Of a stretch of 64,000 nucleotides of DNA, positions 26,451-34,842 are shown piece after piece (position 1 is the stretch's first letter; the number at the start of each line of letters is the position of its first letter). The DNA lies in contig NZ_JACVWU010000016.1 in the NCBI RefSeq assembly GCF_014596915.1, forward strand, positions 62,001 to 126,000, read 5' to 3'. This stretch comes from Streptomyces sp. TRM68416 (GTDB lineage Bacteria > Actinomycetota > Actinomycetes > Streptomycetales > Streptomycetaceae). The notes under the pieces were generated by a model, which was not told where the DNA came from, searched no databases, and saw only the letters and a program-made list of their open reading frames with translations. The position numbers and the translations under genes are program-made.

Positions 26451-26469
26451 CTGGGGGCTCCGCCCCCAG
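26451..26469 (+). terminator. Hairpin after SGNH hydrolase
   Basis: Arms CTGGGGG (26451-26457) and CCCCCAG (26463-26469) with a 5-base loop begin 9 bp after the stop at 26442. It is typical of Streptomyces factor-independent terminators, without a U-run. Confidence 0.65.
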
Positions 26470-26527
26470 ACCCCGTGCACCTCTCGACCCACCGAGTCGG
26501 GTGGTGGGTGGGCAAAGGCCCGGGGGT

Positions 26528-26548
26528 CCAGGGGGCGGAGCCCCCTGG
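26528..26548 (-). terminator. Hairpin after DUF1707 gene
   Basis: Arms CCAGGGGG (26528-26535) and CCCCCTGG (26541-26548) with loop CGGAG, lying about 105 bp beyond the stop of the minus-strand DUF1707 gene. It is close to a reverse copy of the hairpin at 26451, so the two could also pair with each other. Confidence 0.55.
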
Positions 26549-26652
26549 GCGGGGTCGAAGGGGCGGCAACCCCTGCAGGACGGGACGGGTAGGGGCGGCG
26601 GGGGCGAGAGACAGGCACCGCACCCCCCGAACGGCGCCAGCTCAGCCCCCGC

Positions 26653-27375
26653 TCACGACTCCCCCAGCTCCTTGCGGGACGCCCTCCGCTCCAGCTTCTC
26701 CCGCCGCCGCTCCTCCTTCAGACGTTGGCGCTCCTCACGGGTGAGCTTGCGCGCGACATCGACACCGCCCCAGAAGGCGAAGCCGGTGATGACGACCCGG
26801 GGAGCCCCAGGATCACCGGGAACGCCCTCCTCCCGCTGGTCGAAACCCCCCATGATCCCGACACCGCGGACAACAACCTCGACACCGGGCGGAACGATCA
26901 CACTCACCCCACCCATGATCGCAACGCAGTTGATCACGACCTCCCGGTCGACGAAGTTCGCCTCACGCAGATCGATCTCCCCGCCGCCCATGATCGCGAC
27001 GCAGTCGAACCGCCGGGGCACGGTCCACCGCCCCTTGCGCTGGAACCCCGACATGACGGCCACACCCCACGTCGAGGAAGGCTCACCGCCGGTGATCCGC
27101 CCGGCCCAACTCCCGGCCCCCTCCGGCTCCTTGAGCATGTTCACCGTAGGAGCGGCCGGCAGGTCCCGGGTGATCGGCGCCAGCTCGCCGTACGTCCGCG
27201 CCTTGTACGTCGCATCCAGCCGCTCCCCGAACTCCTCCATATCGAGCCGCCCCTCGGCGAGGGCCTCCCGCAGGATCTCGGCGACTCGCTCACGATCGGC
27301 GTCGGAGGCCCGGAGTTCCGGGGCGGGTGGCCTGGGGGGCGTCCCCCCGGAAGACGAAGACACAGCGTCGGTCAT
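26653..27375 (-). CDS. DUF1707 protein with LiaF-like C-terminal region
   Basis: 240 residues. The N-terminal DUF1707 domain is clear (LRASDADRERVAEILREAL then GRLDMEEFGERLDATYKART, about residues 21-67). The C-terminal part has a repeated CVAIMGG / VGIMGG / FAFWGG pattern of a short beta-helix, as in LiaF/YvqF cell-wall stress proteins. A highly charged helix (EERQRLKEERRREKLE) ends the protein. There is no transmembrane segment. It is probably a cytoplasmic envelope-stress or signalling adaptor, but no partner kinase is nearby. Confidence 0.85.
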   Translation of the reverse strand: MTDAVSSSSGGTPPRPPAPELRASDADRERVAEILREALAEGRLDMEEFGERLDATYKARTYGELAPITRDLPAAPTVNMLKEPEGAGSWAGRITGGEPSSTWGVAVMSGFQRKGRWTVPRRFDCVAIMGGGEIDLREANFVDREVVINCVAIMGGVSVIVPPGVEVVVRGVGIMGGFDQREEGVPGDPGAPRVVITGFAFWGGVDVARKLTREERQRLKEERRREKLERRASRKELGES

Positions 27376-27407
27376 ACGTTCAGCCTACGATTTCCCGCCG
27401 CCCGGCA

Positions 27408-28376
27408 CTATGCGGTGGCCTTCTCCGCATACATACGCGCGATCACCGCCTCGATGTCCGGCTCCCGCACCGACAGATCCACCAGCGGATACTCCGCCGC
27501 GACCCGCGCCACCAACCCCGCCGCCGACTCACCGGAGGGGAACGCCAGCCACTGCCGCGGCCCCTCCACCCTCACCACCCGCGCGGGCGCGGCCTCGATC
27601 GGCGGCAGCTCGCGCTCCAGGTCCACCACCAGGACCCGCTCGCTGCCACCCCGCTCGTGCAGCCCGGCCAGCGAACCGTCGTACACCAGCCGCCCGTGGT
27701 CGATGACCATCACCCGCGAGCACACCTGCTCGATGTCCTGGAGGTCGTGCGTGGTCAGCAGCACCGTCGTACCGCGCTCGGCGTTCAACTCCCGCAGGAA
27801 TCCACGGACCTTCGCCTTGGAGATCACGTCCAGTCCGATCGTCGGCTCGTCCAGGTACAGCACCTCCGGATCGTGCAGCAGGGCCGCCGCGATGTCCCCG
27901 CGCATCCGCTGCCCCAGCGAGAGCTGCCGCACCGGAACGTCCAACAGGTCGCCCAGCTCCAGCAGTTCCACGCACCGGTCGAGGTTCTCCCGGTAACGGC
28001 CGTCCGGGATCCGGTACATGCGGTGCATCAGCCGGTAGGAGTCGATCAGCGGCAGGTCCCACCAGAGCGTGGTGCGCTGCCCGAACACCACCCCGATCCG
28101 GTGCACGAGCCTCCTCCGCTCGCGCGAGGGATCGATACCGGCGACCCGCAACCGGCCGCCGCTCGGCGTCAGGATCCCCGTCAGCATCTTGATCGTCGTC
28201 GACTTCCCGGCACCGTTCGGCCCGATGTAGCCGACCATCTCGCCGCGCGCCACGGCGAAGGAGATCGAGTCCACCGCCCGCACCTGCCGCCGCTCCCGCC
28301 TCAGCAGGCCCGTCCGCCTGCGCACGTCGAAGACCTTCTCGACACCGTCCACCTCGATGAACGCCCGCTCCACCAC
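27408..28376 (-). CDS. ABC transporter ATPase (ABC-2 exporter type)
   Basis: 322 residues from the GTG at 28376 (GGGGAG six bases upstream); it starts two bases after the permease stop. The nucleotide-binding motifs are Walker A GPNGAGKST, a Q-loop region GQRTTLWWDLP, signature LSLGQRMRGD, Walker B VLYLDEPTIGLD and the H-loop TTHD. The signature reads LSLGQ rather than LSGGQ, as is usual in this drug/ABC-2 subfamily with two DUF-type permeases. It would power export of an unknown compound through the two adjacent permeases. Confidence 0.92.
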   Translation of the reverse strand: MVERAFIEVDGVEKVFDVRRRTGLLRRERRQVRAVDSISFAVARGEMVGYIGPNGAGKSTTIKMLTGILTPSGGRLRVAGIDPSRERRRLVHRIGVVFGQRTTLWWDLPLIDSYRLMHRMYRIPDGRYRENLDRCVELLELGDLLDVPVRQLSLGQRMRGDIAAALLHDPEVLYLDEPTIGLDVISKAKVRGFLRELNAERGTTVLLTTHDLQDIEQVCSRVMVIDHGRLVYDGSLAGLHERGGSERVLVVDLERELPPIEAAPARVVRVEGPRQWLAFPSGESAAGLVARVAAEYPLVDLSVREPDIEAVIARMYAEKATA

Positions 28377-28378
28377 GC

Positions 28379-29200
28379 TCAACTCCCCGTACTCCGATAC
28401 GACCCCAGCGCCGACCGCCACACCCACCCGGCCAGCGCACAACACCCCACCGCCACCAACGGCGACGCGAAGGCCGTCCACTCCGGCAGACCCAGCGGAT
28501 ACGGCCGCCCCAACACATGAGAAGCGGGCACCCAGTTGATGAAAGCGAACGGCAGCACGTACGTCACCCCGCGCACCAGATCCTTCCCGAACACCGTCGG
28601 CGGATACTGCAACAACGTCGTACCGCCGTACGTGAACGCGCTCTGCACCTCGGCCGCGTCCTGCGCGAGGATCTGGAAGGCCGCGCCCGCCACGAACACC
28701 GCGCTGAAGATCACCGACCCGCTGACCACGGCCACCGCCACCAGCAGCGCCTTCGTCACGCTCCAGTCGACGTCGACCGAGACCAGCGCCCAGACCAGCA
28801 CCGCCGCCCCCTGCACGATCCGGCCCAGGCGGCGCGGCGCGAAACGGTCCGCGGCGATCTGCGCGAGCACCGGCGCGGGCCGCACGAACAGCGTGTCGAA
28901 CGAACCGTCGCGAATCCGCGCGCCGACGGCGTCCGTCGAGCCGAGCACCAGGTGGGCGATGCCGAACGCGGTCACCGACAGGCCGTAGAGGAAGGCCACC
29001 TCGGGCAGCGACCAGCCGGCCAACGAGTCGACCTGCGAGAACATCAGCAGGATCGCGAGGAAGTCCATGCCGGTCATCAGCAGATTGCCCACCAGCGTGA
29101 CGACGAACGACGTGCGGTAGGCCAGCGCCGACCTCAGCCACATCGCGACGATCAGACCGTAGGCCCGCACCCCGACCCGCGGCCAGGACGTCTCAGCCAC
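28379..29200 (-). CDS. ABC-2 type permease, subunit 2
   Basis: 273 residues with about six hydrophobic helices (for example FVVTLVGNLLMTGMDFLAIL, LLVAVAVVSGSVIFSAVF, SPLVAVGCCALAGWVW). The ABC-2 permease motif RIRDGSFDTLFVRP between helices 2 and 3 is the same as in its paired permease. It overlaps the upstream permease by 8 bp and is followed by the ATPase two bases after its stop, so the three form one operon. Confidence 0.9.
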   Translation of the reverse strand: MAETSWPRVGVRAYGLIVAMWLRSALAYRTSFVVTLVGNLLMTGMDFLAILLMFSQVDSLAGWSLPEVAFLYGLSVTAFGIAHLVLGSTDAVGARIRDGSFDTLFVRPAPVLAQIAADRFAPRRLGRIVQGAAVLVWALVSVDVDWSVTKALLVAVAVVSGSVIFSAVFVAGAAFQILAQDAAEVQSAFTYGGTTLLQYPPTVFGKDLVRGVTYVLPFAFINWVPASHVLGRPYPLGLPEWTAFASPLVAVGCCALAGWVWRSALGSYRSTGS

Positions 29201-29993
29201 CCTGCACCACCACCCGCCGCGTCGCCGCCGACTGCAGCAACCGCCCCGCCGCCAGCAGCACCACCGCCCACATCGCCTGGAAGGCGAACGCCTCCAGCGG
29301 ATCGACCTCCCCCATCAGCACATCCGCCGGTATCTGGAGCTGCGCCGCCCACGGCAGCATCCGCACGACCTCGCCGAACGTCCCCGGGAAGACGTTCAGC
29401 GGCAGCACGATGCCCGAGAAGAACACCCCCGCGATCATCACCGCCTGGGAGACGCCCGCGCCGTCCAGCAGCCAGAACACGCTCAGCGCCGCCAGATAGC
29501 GAATCCCGAAACTCACCAGCATCGCCAGCACCAGCGCCACCAGGAGCGCCGCCCAGGAGACCACCCCCGAGGGCAACGCCATCGGGAAGACCAACGCTCC
29601 GAACGCGAACGGAATCATCCCCCGGCCCAGCAACTGGAACAGCGACCGCCCCAAGTCGGTTGCCAGCCACCACAGTTGAAGATCGGCCGGCCGGTACAGA
29701 TCCACCGCGATCTCACCCGAACGGATGCGCTCCATCAGATCCTGCTCGACGCCCCCGCCCTGAAGGGCCAGCGTCACGTACAGGGCCTGCCCCAGCCACA
29801 CATAGGTGACGGCCTGCGCCTGGTCGTACCCCCCGAGATGGGGCCTCTCGTCCCACAACGCCAGATAGGTGTAGACGAGGATCACACCGAAGACCGTGTT
29901 GGTGAACACTCCGGCGGCCGTCGCCACCCGGTACGTCGCGTACCGTCGAAATCCCCCCGCCGCGACGGCCGCGTACAACCGCCCCGCGCCCAT
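29193..29993 (-). CDS. ABC-2 type permease, subunit 1
   Basis: 266 residues. The ATG at 29993 has AGGAGG nine bases upstream; a GTG at 30011 would consume that site and was not chosen. About six transmembrane helices are visible, plus the paired-subunit motif RIRSGEIAVDLYRPAD. It is homologous to the next gene, so the transporter is a heterodimer of two permeases with one ATPase type. First gene of the operon, divergent from the penicillin-binding protein gene. Confidence 0.9.
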   Translation of the reverse strand: MGAGRLYAAVAAGGFRRYATYRVATAAGVFTNTVFGVILVYTYLALWDERPHLGGYDQAQAVTYVWLGQALYVTLALQGGGVEQDLMERIRSGEIAVDLYRPADLQLWWLATDLGRSLFQLLGRGMIPFAFGALVFPMALPSGVVSWAALLVALVLAMLVSFGIRYLAALSVFWLLDGAGVSQAVMIAGVFFSGIVLPLNVFPGTFGEVVRMLPWAAQLQIPADVLMGEVDPLEAFAFQAMWAVVLLAAGRLLQSAATRRVVVQGG

Positions 29994-30210
29994 GCCCTCC
30001 GCCCTCCTCACCCGCGCCGGACACCGAAGCGCAGGAGCCTAGTGCGCGAACACTCGGACCCGCCACGCATTTTCCCGGCCGAGCGGCCGAACAGGCGCGT
30101 GCCGGAATCCGGGAACGGAACGCTTGGTGCGAGAGTCTTCAACAGGGGGCGCAGAACGCGTACGAGGTCGTACGGGAACGTACGACGCGAAACAGGAGTC
30201 CGTGCACGAC

Positions 30211-32601
30211 ATGAGCGACGAGCCACAGCCGCAGCAGCCGACCGAGGGCTGGGCACCGGGAACCCAGGAGGAAGGGAGTGCCAAGAAGGCCAAGCGGCCC
30301 AAGCGCACCGGATGGCGCCGGCTGATCCCGACCTGGCGGATGGTGCTCGGCACCTGCGTCGTCGGCGTCCTGCTCGTGATCGGCCTGTTCTTCCTCGGCT
30401 ACTCCCTCGTCAAGATCCCGCCGGCCAACGCGCTCGCCACCAAGCAGAGCAACGTCTACCTCTACGCCGACGGCTCCCAGCTGGCCCGCGACGGCGAGGT
30501 CAACCGGGAGAACGTCGACCTCTCGCAGATCTCCAAGGACGCCCGGAACGCCGTACTCGCCGCCGAGGACCGCGACTTCTACAGCGAATCCGCCGTCGAC
30601 CCCAAGGCGATGCTGCGCGCCGCCTGGAACACCGCCACCGGCAAGGGCAAGCAGTCCGGCTCCACGATCACCCAGCAGTACGTCAAGAACTACTACCTCG
30701 CCCAGGAACAGACCCTCACCCGCAAGATGAAGGAGTTCTTCATCTCCATCAAGCTCGACCGCGAGGTGACCAAGGACGACATCCTGGAGGGCTACCTCAA
30801 CACCAGCTACTTCGGCCGCAACGCCTACGGCATCCAGGCCGCCGCCCAGGCCTACTACGGCGTCGACGCCACCAAGCTCACCGCCGGCCAGGGCGCCTAC
30901 CTGGCCGCACTGCTCAACGCGCCCAGCGAGTACGACGTCGTCGCCCATCCGGAGAACAAGGCCGCCGCCCAGGCCCGCTGGAACTACGTCCTGGACGGCA
31001 TGGTCAAGGAGAACTGGCTCGGCGAGGCGGAGCGCGCGAAGCTGAAGTTCCCCATGCCGAAGGAGGCGACGATCTCCACCGGCATGTCCGGGCAGCGCGG
31101 ATACATCGTGCAGATCGTGAAGGACTACCTCGTCACCAACAAGATCGTCGACAAGGAACAGCTCGACGCCGGCGGCTACCGCATCACCACCACCCTGCAC
31201 AAGGACAAGCAGGACGCCTTCGTCGACGCCGTCAACGACAAGCTGATGGACAAGCTCGACCCCAAGGCGCGCAAGGTCGACTCCTACGTCCGCGCGGGCG
31301 GCGCCGCCGTCGACCCCAAGACCGGCAAGGTCGTCGCGATGTACAACGGCATCGACTACGTCAAGCAGTACACCCCCAACGCCGCCCGCCGCGACTTCCA
31401 GGTCGGCTCCACCTTCAAGCCGTTCGTCTTCACCTCCGCCGTCGAGAACGGCTCCACCACCCAGGACGGCCGCACCATCACCCCGAACACGATCTACGAC
31501 GGCACCAACAAGCGCCCCGTCCAGGGCTGGACCGGCGGGGTGTACGACCCCGAGAACGAGGACCAGGTCTCCTACGGCGACATCACCGTCCGCGAGGCCA
31601 CCGACAAGTCCGTGAACTCGGTGTACGCACAGATGGCGGTCGACGTCGGCCCCGAAAAGATCAAGCAGACGGCGATCGACCTCGGCCTGCCCACCGACAC
31701 CCCCGACCTGGAGCCCTACCCGTCGATCTCGCTCGGCGTCGCCACCGCCAGCGTCCTCGACATGGCCGAGGCCTACGCCACGCTCGCCAACCACGGCAAG
31801 CACGGCACGTACACGATGGTCGAGAGGATCACCAAGGACGGCGCCGACGTCGTAGACATGCCCAAGCGCAAGACCTCGCAGGTCATCAGCCGCGAGGCCG
31901 CCGACACCACGACCTCCGTCCTGCGCAGCGTCGTCGACAACGGCACCGCCACCGCCGCCCAGGCCGCGGGCCGACCGGCGGCCGGCAAGACCGGCACCGC
32001 CGAGGAGGACCGGGCCGCCTGGTTCGCCGGCTACACCCCCGAACTCGCCACCGTCGTCGCCGTCATGGGCCAGGACCCGGTCACCGCCGAGCACAAGTCC
32101 CTCTACAACGTCATGGGCCTGCCACGCATCAACGGCGGCGGGGCACCCGCCGAGATCTGGGCCCAGTTCACCCAGGAAGCGCTCAAGGGCAAGCCCGTCA
32201 CCGACTTCGACCTCCAGCTCCAGGAGGGCGCCGACGTCGTCCAGCCGCCGCCCGTCGAGCCCTCCGCCGACCCCACCGGCGGCCAGGACGACGACGACAC
32301 GACGACCGGCGGCGACGACACCGGCGGCAGCACCGGAGGCACGACCACCGAAGGCACCACCGGCGACACGACCACCACGGGCGGCACGACGACCGGCGGC
32401 ACCACCGGCGACCCCACCACCGGCGGCACCACCACGGACGGCGGCACGACCGACGGCGGCACCACGACCGGCGGCACCACCGGCGACACCACCAACGGCG
32501 GCGGGACCACGGGAGACACCACCACCGGCGGTGGCACCACGGGCGGCGGCACCACCGGCGGCCTCACAGGGGGCCCCCTGTCCACCTCCCGCAGGGAATG
32601 A
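30211..32601 (+). CDS. Bifunctional class A penicillin-binding protein
   Basis: 796 residues from the ATG at 30211 (AGGAG at 30194-30198; a GTG at 30202 is a closer but weaker alternative). There is a cytoplasmic basic head, a transmembrane helix (about residues 45-68), then a GT51 glycosyltransferase domain (AAEDRDFYSESAVDPKAML, GSTITQQYVKNYYL, EGYLNTSYFGRNAYGIQAAA). The transpeptidase has SxxK as GSTFKPF (about residue 400), SxN as KSVNSVY, and KTGTAEE (about 593). The C-terminal 100 residues are a Thr/Gly-rich repeat tail. It polymerises and crosslinks peptidoglycan at the membrane. It is divergent from the ABC exporter operon. Confidence 0.95.
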   Translation: MSDEPQPQQPTEGWAPGTQEEGSAKKAKRPKRTGWRRLIPTWRMVLGTCVVGVLLVIGLFFLGYSLVKIPPANALATKQSNVYLYADGSQLARDGEVNRENVDLSQISKDARNAVLAAEDRDFYSESAVDPKAMLRAAWNTATGKGKQSGSTITQQYVKNYYLAQEQTLTRKMKEFFISIKLDREVTKDDILEGYLNTSYFGRNAYGIQAAAQAYYGVDATKLTAGQGAYLAALLNAPSEYDVVAHPENKAAAQARWNYVLDGMVKENWLGEAERAKLKFPMPKEATISTGMSGQRGYIVQIVKDYLVTNKIVDKEQLDAGGYRITTTLHKDKQDAFVDAVNDKLMDKLDPKARKVDSYVRAGGAAVDPKTGKVVAMYNGIDYVKQYTPNAARRDFQVGSTFKPFVFTSAVENGSTTQDGRTITPNTIYDGTNKRPVQGWTGGVYDPENEDQVSYGDITVREATDKSVNSVYAQMAVDVGPEKIKQTAIDLGLPTDTPDLEPYPSISLGVATASVLDMAEAYATLANHGKHGTYTMVERITKDGADVVDMPKRKTSQVISREAADTTTSVLRSVVDNGTATAAQAAGRPAAGKTGTAEEDRAAWFAGYTPELATVVAVMGQDPVTAEHKSLYNVMGLPRINGGGAPAEIWAQFTQEALKGKPVTDFDLQLQEGADVVQPPPVEPSADPTGGQDDDDTTTGGDDTGGSTGGTTTEGTTGDTTTTGGTTTGGTTGDPTTGGTTTDGGTTDGGTTTGGTTGDTTNGGGTTGDTTTGGGTTGGGTTGGLTGGPLSTSRRE

Positions 32602-32604
32602 CCC

Positions 32605-32925
32605 TCAGTGCCCGCCGGTCGCCTTGAGCCCCACCACGGCGACCAGCAGCAGACACACGAAGAAGATCCGGGCGGCGGTGACCGGCTCACCGAACAGCAC
32701 CATGCCGAGCACCGCCGCACCGGCCGCCCCGATGCCCACCCACACGCCGTAGGCGGTACCGATCGGCAGGGAACGGGCGGCGTAGGACAGCAGCACCATG
32801 CTGGCGACGATCCCGGCGCCGGTGAAAAGGCTGGGCACCAGACGGGTGAACCCGTCGGTGTACTTCATCCCGATCGACCAGCCCACTTCCAGCAGACCGG
32901 CGACGACGAGCAGAACCCAGGCCAT
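32605..32925 (-). CDS. sugE: SMR-family guanidinium exporter (SugE/Gdx)
   Basis: 106 residues with four transmembrane helices, the SMR length. The N-terminal signature VVAGLLEVGWSIGMKYTDGF, with the membrane Glu near residue 13, and the middle stretch GTAYGVWVGIGAAGA are the SugE/Gdx form of the family. Gdx proteins export guanidinium ion in exchange for protons. The start ATG at 32925 sits behind GGAGGTGCTCTCC. The leader carries a probable guanidine-III riboswitch, which fits this role strongly. Confidence 0.9.
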   Translation of the reverse strand: MAWVLLVVAGLLEVGWSIGMKYTDGFTRLVPSLFTGAGIVASMVLLSYAARSLPIGTAYGVWVGIGAAGAAVLGMVLFGEPVTAARIFFVCLLLVAVVGLKATGGH

Positions 32926-32961
32926 GGAGAGCACCTCCGAGAGACGGACGGAACGGACGGT

Positions 32962-33006
32962 GCGTCGTCTTTGCGTTTCCGTCCCGGTACGGCGCGTCTC
33001 GTCGGG
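32962..33006 (-). promoter_or_regulatory. Guanidine-III (mini-ykkC-like) riboswitch candidate
   Basis: Read on the minus strand, the leader of sugE shows CCCGACGAGACGCGCCGTAC then CGGG and, 3' of it, GCAAAGACGACGC. This follows the guanidine-III pattern as recalled: ACGAG, GCGCCGUACC, ACAAGACG. P1 is preserved by a compensatory pair (CCCG with CGGG instead of CCGG with CCGG), while the second helix has one C-A mismatch. It lies 36 bases upstream of the sugE start. Confidence 0.75.
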
Positions 33007-33037
33007 CTCCCCGCAAAGGTAGCAAAGAAGCACGCAA

Positions 33038-33067
33038 AAGGGCTGGTGACCATGGTCACCAGCCCTT
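33038..33067 (-). terminator. 30-bp perfect palindrome, terminator of GroES-like gene
   Basis: The sequence is self-complementary throughout its 30 bp (core GGCTGGTGACCATGGTCACC, 33041-33060). Read leftward it ends in CCCTTTT, giving a short U-run just after the GroES-like gene stop at 33081. It also insulates the sugE riboswitch from upstream transcription. Confidence 0.8.
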
Positions 33068-33080
33068 CTCCACCGCGCTT

Positions 33081-33437
33081 CTACAGATACAACCCCGTGG
33101 TGTCCTCGGACCCCTCGAAACGGTCCGCGGCCACGGCATGCAGATCCCGCTCACGCATGAGCACGTAAGCGGTACCCCGCACCTCCACCTCGGCCCGGTC
33201 CTCCGGGTCGTACAGAACCCGGTCACCCGGCTCCACGGTGCGTACGTTCTGCCCCACCGCGACGACCTCGGCCCAGGCCAGCCGACGGCCGACCGCCGCG
33301 GTGGCCGGAATCAGAATGCCGCCACCGGAACGCCGCTCGCCCTCACTGGTGTCCTGCCGCACGAGCACTCGGTCGTGCAGCATCCGAATGGGCAGCTTGT
33401 CGTCGTGGGTACTGTGCTCGTTTCTGTTGGCGCTCAC
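33081..33437 (-). CDS. GroES-like co-chaperonin family protein
   Basis: 118 residues from the GTG at 33437. The Cpn10 fold is recognisable: LPIRMLHDRVLVRQD at the start of the fold, SGGGILIPATA where GroES has its mobile loop, and the VVAVGQN...VEPGDRVLYD strand pair. It differs from the housekeeping GroES in its N-terminal tail and C-terminus (EDTTGLYL). No GroEL gene is adjacent, so it is a GroES paralogue of uncertain partner. A palindromic terminator follows. Confidence 0.85.
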   Translation of the reverse strand: MSANRNEHSTHDDKLPIRMLHDRVLVRQDTSEGERRSGGGILIPATAAVGRRLAWAEVVAVGQNVRTVEPGDRVLYDPEDRAEVEVRGTAYVLMRERDLHAVAADRFEGSEDTTGLYL

Positions 33438-33481
33438 CCTGTGAAACCTACCTGCCCTCACCGCGTCCGTACGCCGCCGGG

Positions 33482-33811
33482 TCAGCGCTTACGACGCCGG
33501 GAGCCGAGCGCGAGCAGCCCCACCACCCCCACCACGAGCAGCGCGGCGGGCACGACCCGCTCCAGCCTGGGCGCGCCCTCCTCGTCGACGAACTGCGCCC
33601 TGACGTCACTGACGACCCGGTTGGCCTGCACATAGGCCCGCCCCAGGGTGTGGTCGACGTTGGAGACGACCTTGGCCTTGACGTCTCCGACGATGGTCTT
33701 CGGGTGCACACGGACCCCGATCTCGTCGAGCGTCTCGGCGAGCACCGCGCGGCGGCGCCTGATGTCCGCCTCGATCTGCGCCGGGGTTCTGGTGTCCGAG
33801 GTTTCCGCCAC
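33482..33811 (-). CDS. DUF3618 membrane protein
   Basis: 109 residues from the GTG at 33811, with GGAGG seven bases upstream. The DUF3618 motif is present: TPAQIEADIRRRRAVLAETLDEIGVRVHP, given in its two halves as residues about 8-22 and 23-37. One C-terminal transmembrane helix (LLVVGVVGLLAL) and a basic end (RRRKR) follow. Proteins of this type accompany phage-holin-like and envelope proteins in actinomycetes, and the role is unknown. It is divergent from bcp. Confidence 0.85.
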   Translation of the reverse strand: MAETSDTRTPAQIEADIRRRRAVLAETLDEIGVRVHPKTIVGDVKAKVVSNVDHTLGRAYVQANRVVSDVRAQFVDEEGAPRLERVVPAALLVVGVVGLLALGSRRRKR

Positions 33812-33905
33812 CGTACGGCCTCCGAATTCATCTGATGCCTGTTCCGGACAGTCTGTCAGCTCCACCCGCGACCGCACTGTCAGGACCCCCGGTTACGCTA
33901 GCCCG

Positions 33906-34373
33906 ATGAGCGAGCGACTCCAGCCCGGGGACACCGCCCCCGCCTTCACCCTCCCCGACGCCGATGGCAACGAGGTCTCCCTGTCGGACCGCAAGGGCCG
34001 CAAGGTCATCGTCTACTTCTACCCGGCGGCCCTGACCCCGGGCTGCACCAAGCAGGCCTGCGACTTCACCGACAACCTCGACCTGCTGGCCGGGGCCGGC
34101 TACGACGTCATCGGCATCAGCCCGGACGCTCCGGAGAAGCTGGCGAAGTTCCGCGACAAGGAGTCCCTGAAGGTCACCCTCCTCGCCGACCCCGAGAAGA
34201 CGGTCACCGAGGCCTACGGCGCCTACGGCGAGAAGAAGAACTACGGCAAGACCTACATGGGCGTCATCCGTTCCACGATCGTCGTGGACGAGGAGGGCAA
34301 GGTCGAACGGGCCCTCTACAACGTCCGCGCGACGGGCCACGTAGCCAAGATCATCAAGGACCTGGGCATCTGA
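33906..34373 (+). CDS. bcp: Thioredoxin-dependent peroxiredoxin Bcp/PrxQ
   Basis: 155 residues. The peroxiredoxin active site is TPGCTKQACDF (about residues 44-54), with the peroxidatic Cys and a second Cys five residues later, the arrangement of the PrxQ/Bcp subfamily that forms an intramolecular disulfide. The N-terminal GDTAPAFTLPDADGN and the C-terminal Arg motif (GVIRSTIVVDE) are also present. It reduces hydrogen peroxide and organic peroxides using thioredoxin. Start ATG at 33906. A terminator hairpin follows. Confidence 0.95.
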   Translation: MSERLQPGDTAPAFTLPDADGNEVSLSDRKGRKVIVYFYPAALTPGCTKQACDFTDNLDLLAGAGYDVIGISPDAPEKLAKFRDKESLKVTLLADPEKTVTEAYGAYGEKKNYGKTYMGVIRSTIVVDEEGKVERALYNVRATGHVAKIIKDLGI

Positions 34374-34397
34374 CCCGCCCCTCCCCCTCTTTCCCCC

Positions 34398-34435
34398 GAA
34401 CGGCTCGCACCGAGATCCCCCGGTACGAGCCGTTC
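34398..34435 (+). terminator. Hairpin after bcp
   Basis: Arms GAACGGCTCG (34398-34407) and CGAGCCGTTC (34426-34435) with an 18-base loop start 25 bp after the bcp stop. There is no U-run. Confidence 0.65.
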
Positions 34436-34519
34436 CGCATTCCGCACGTGACTGTCCGACAGTCGGTTCGCCACTCCGCGCGAGGCCACGAACGGGCGGC
34501 CGGGAACGGAGGGGGCTCG

Positions 34520-34770
34520 ATGGGGGCCGGCACATACACCAGGGAGCGGCTGGAAGAGGCGGCTCGGGGGACGCGGACTGCGGACTCGGCCCCGAGTGGC
34601 TCGGCAAGCCCGTGACGCTGGAGGTGGATCACATCAACGGGGACTGGAGCGACGACCGGCGGGAGAACCTTCGGTTGTTGTGTCCCAACTGCCATGCGAT
34701 CAGCAGCACCTGGTGCAGGGGAGGCGGCGGGCGGCGAGCGGGTACCAGTAAGCTGTACGTGGGGCCGTAG
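34520..34770 (+). pseudogene. Broken HNH endonuclease gene
   Basis: The first 16 codons from the ATG at 34520 (MGAGTYTRERLEEAA) match the usual N-terminus of actinomycete HNH proteins that carry a short helix-turn-helix. That frame stops after about 31 codons. In a different frame from about 34576 the C-terminal HNH domain continues: LGKPVTLEVDHINGDW and NLRLLCPNCHA, with the DH and CPNCH metal and catalytic residues. The middle (normally about 100 residues) is deleted and the frame is shifted. The second frame ends at a TAG inside the tRNA gene (34768-34770). Confidence 0.75.
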
Positions 34771-34836
34771 CCCAATTTGGCAGGAGGCACCACTTTTAGG
34801 TAGTGGACAGTGCGAGTTCGAGTCTCGTCGGCCCCA
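34761..34836 (+). tRNA. tRNA with anticodon UAG (Leu by decoding) but class I short variable loop
   Basis: A complete cloverleaf: acceptor GGGGCCG/CGGCCCC with discriminator A, a three-pair D stem (GCC/GGC) and a long D loop, anticodon stem CCACT/AGTGG with loop TTTAGGT, variable loop ACAGT, T stem GCGAG/CTCGT around TTCGAGT. The anticodon by position is UAG, decoding CUA (Leu), with G at position 37. The 5-nt variable region is unlike bacterial tRNA-Leu, which has a long variable arm. CCA is not encoded. A hairpin terminator follows directly. Confidence 0.75.
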
Positions 34837-34842
34837 CTTTCA

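Noticed and set aside
26451..26548. Insertion-sequence ends formed by the two similar hairpins
   Set aside because: Only 58 bp lie between them, with no transposase and no target duplication; they look like two terminators.
34794..34796. The UAG anticodon as an amber suppressor
   Set aside because: An amber suppressor needs anticodon CUA. UAG reads the leucine codon CUA.
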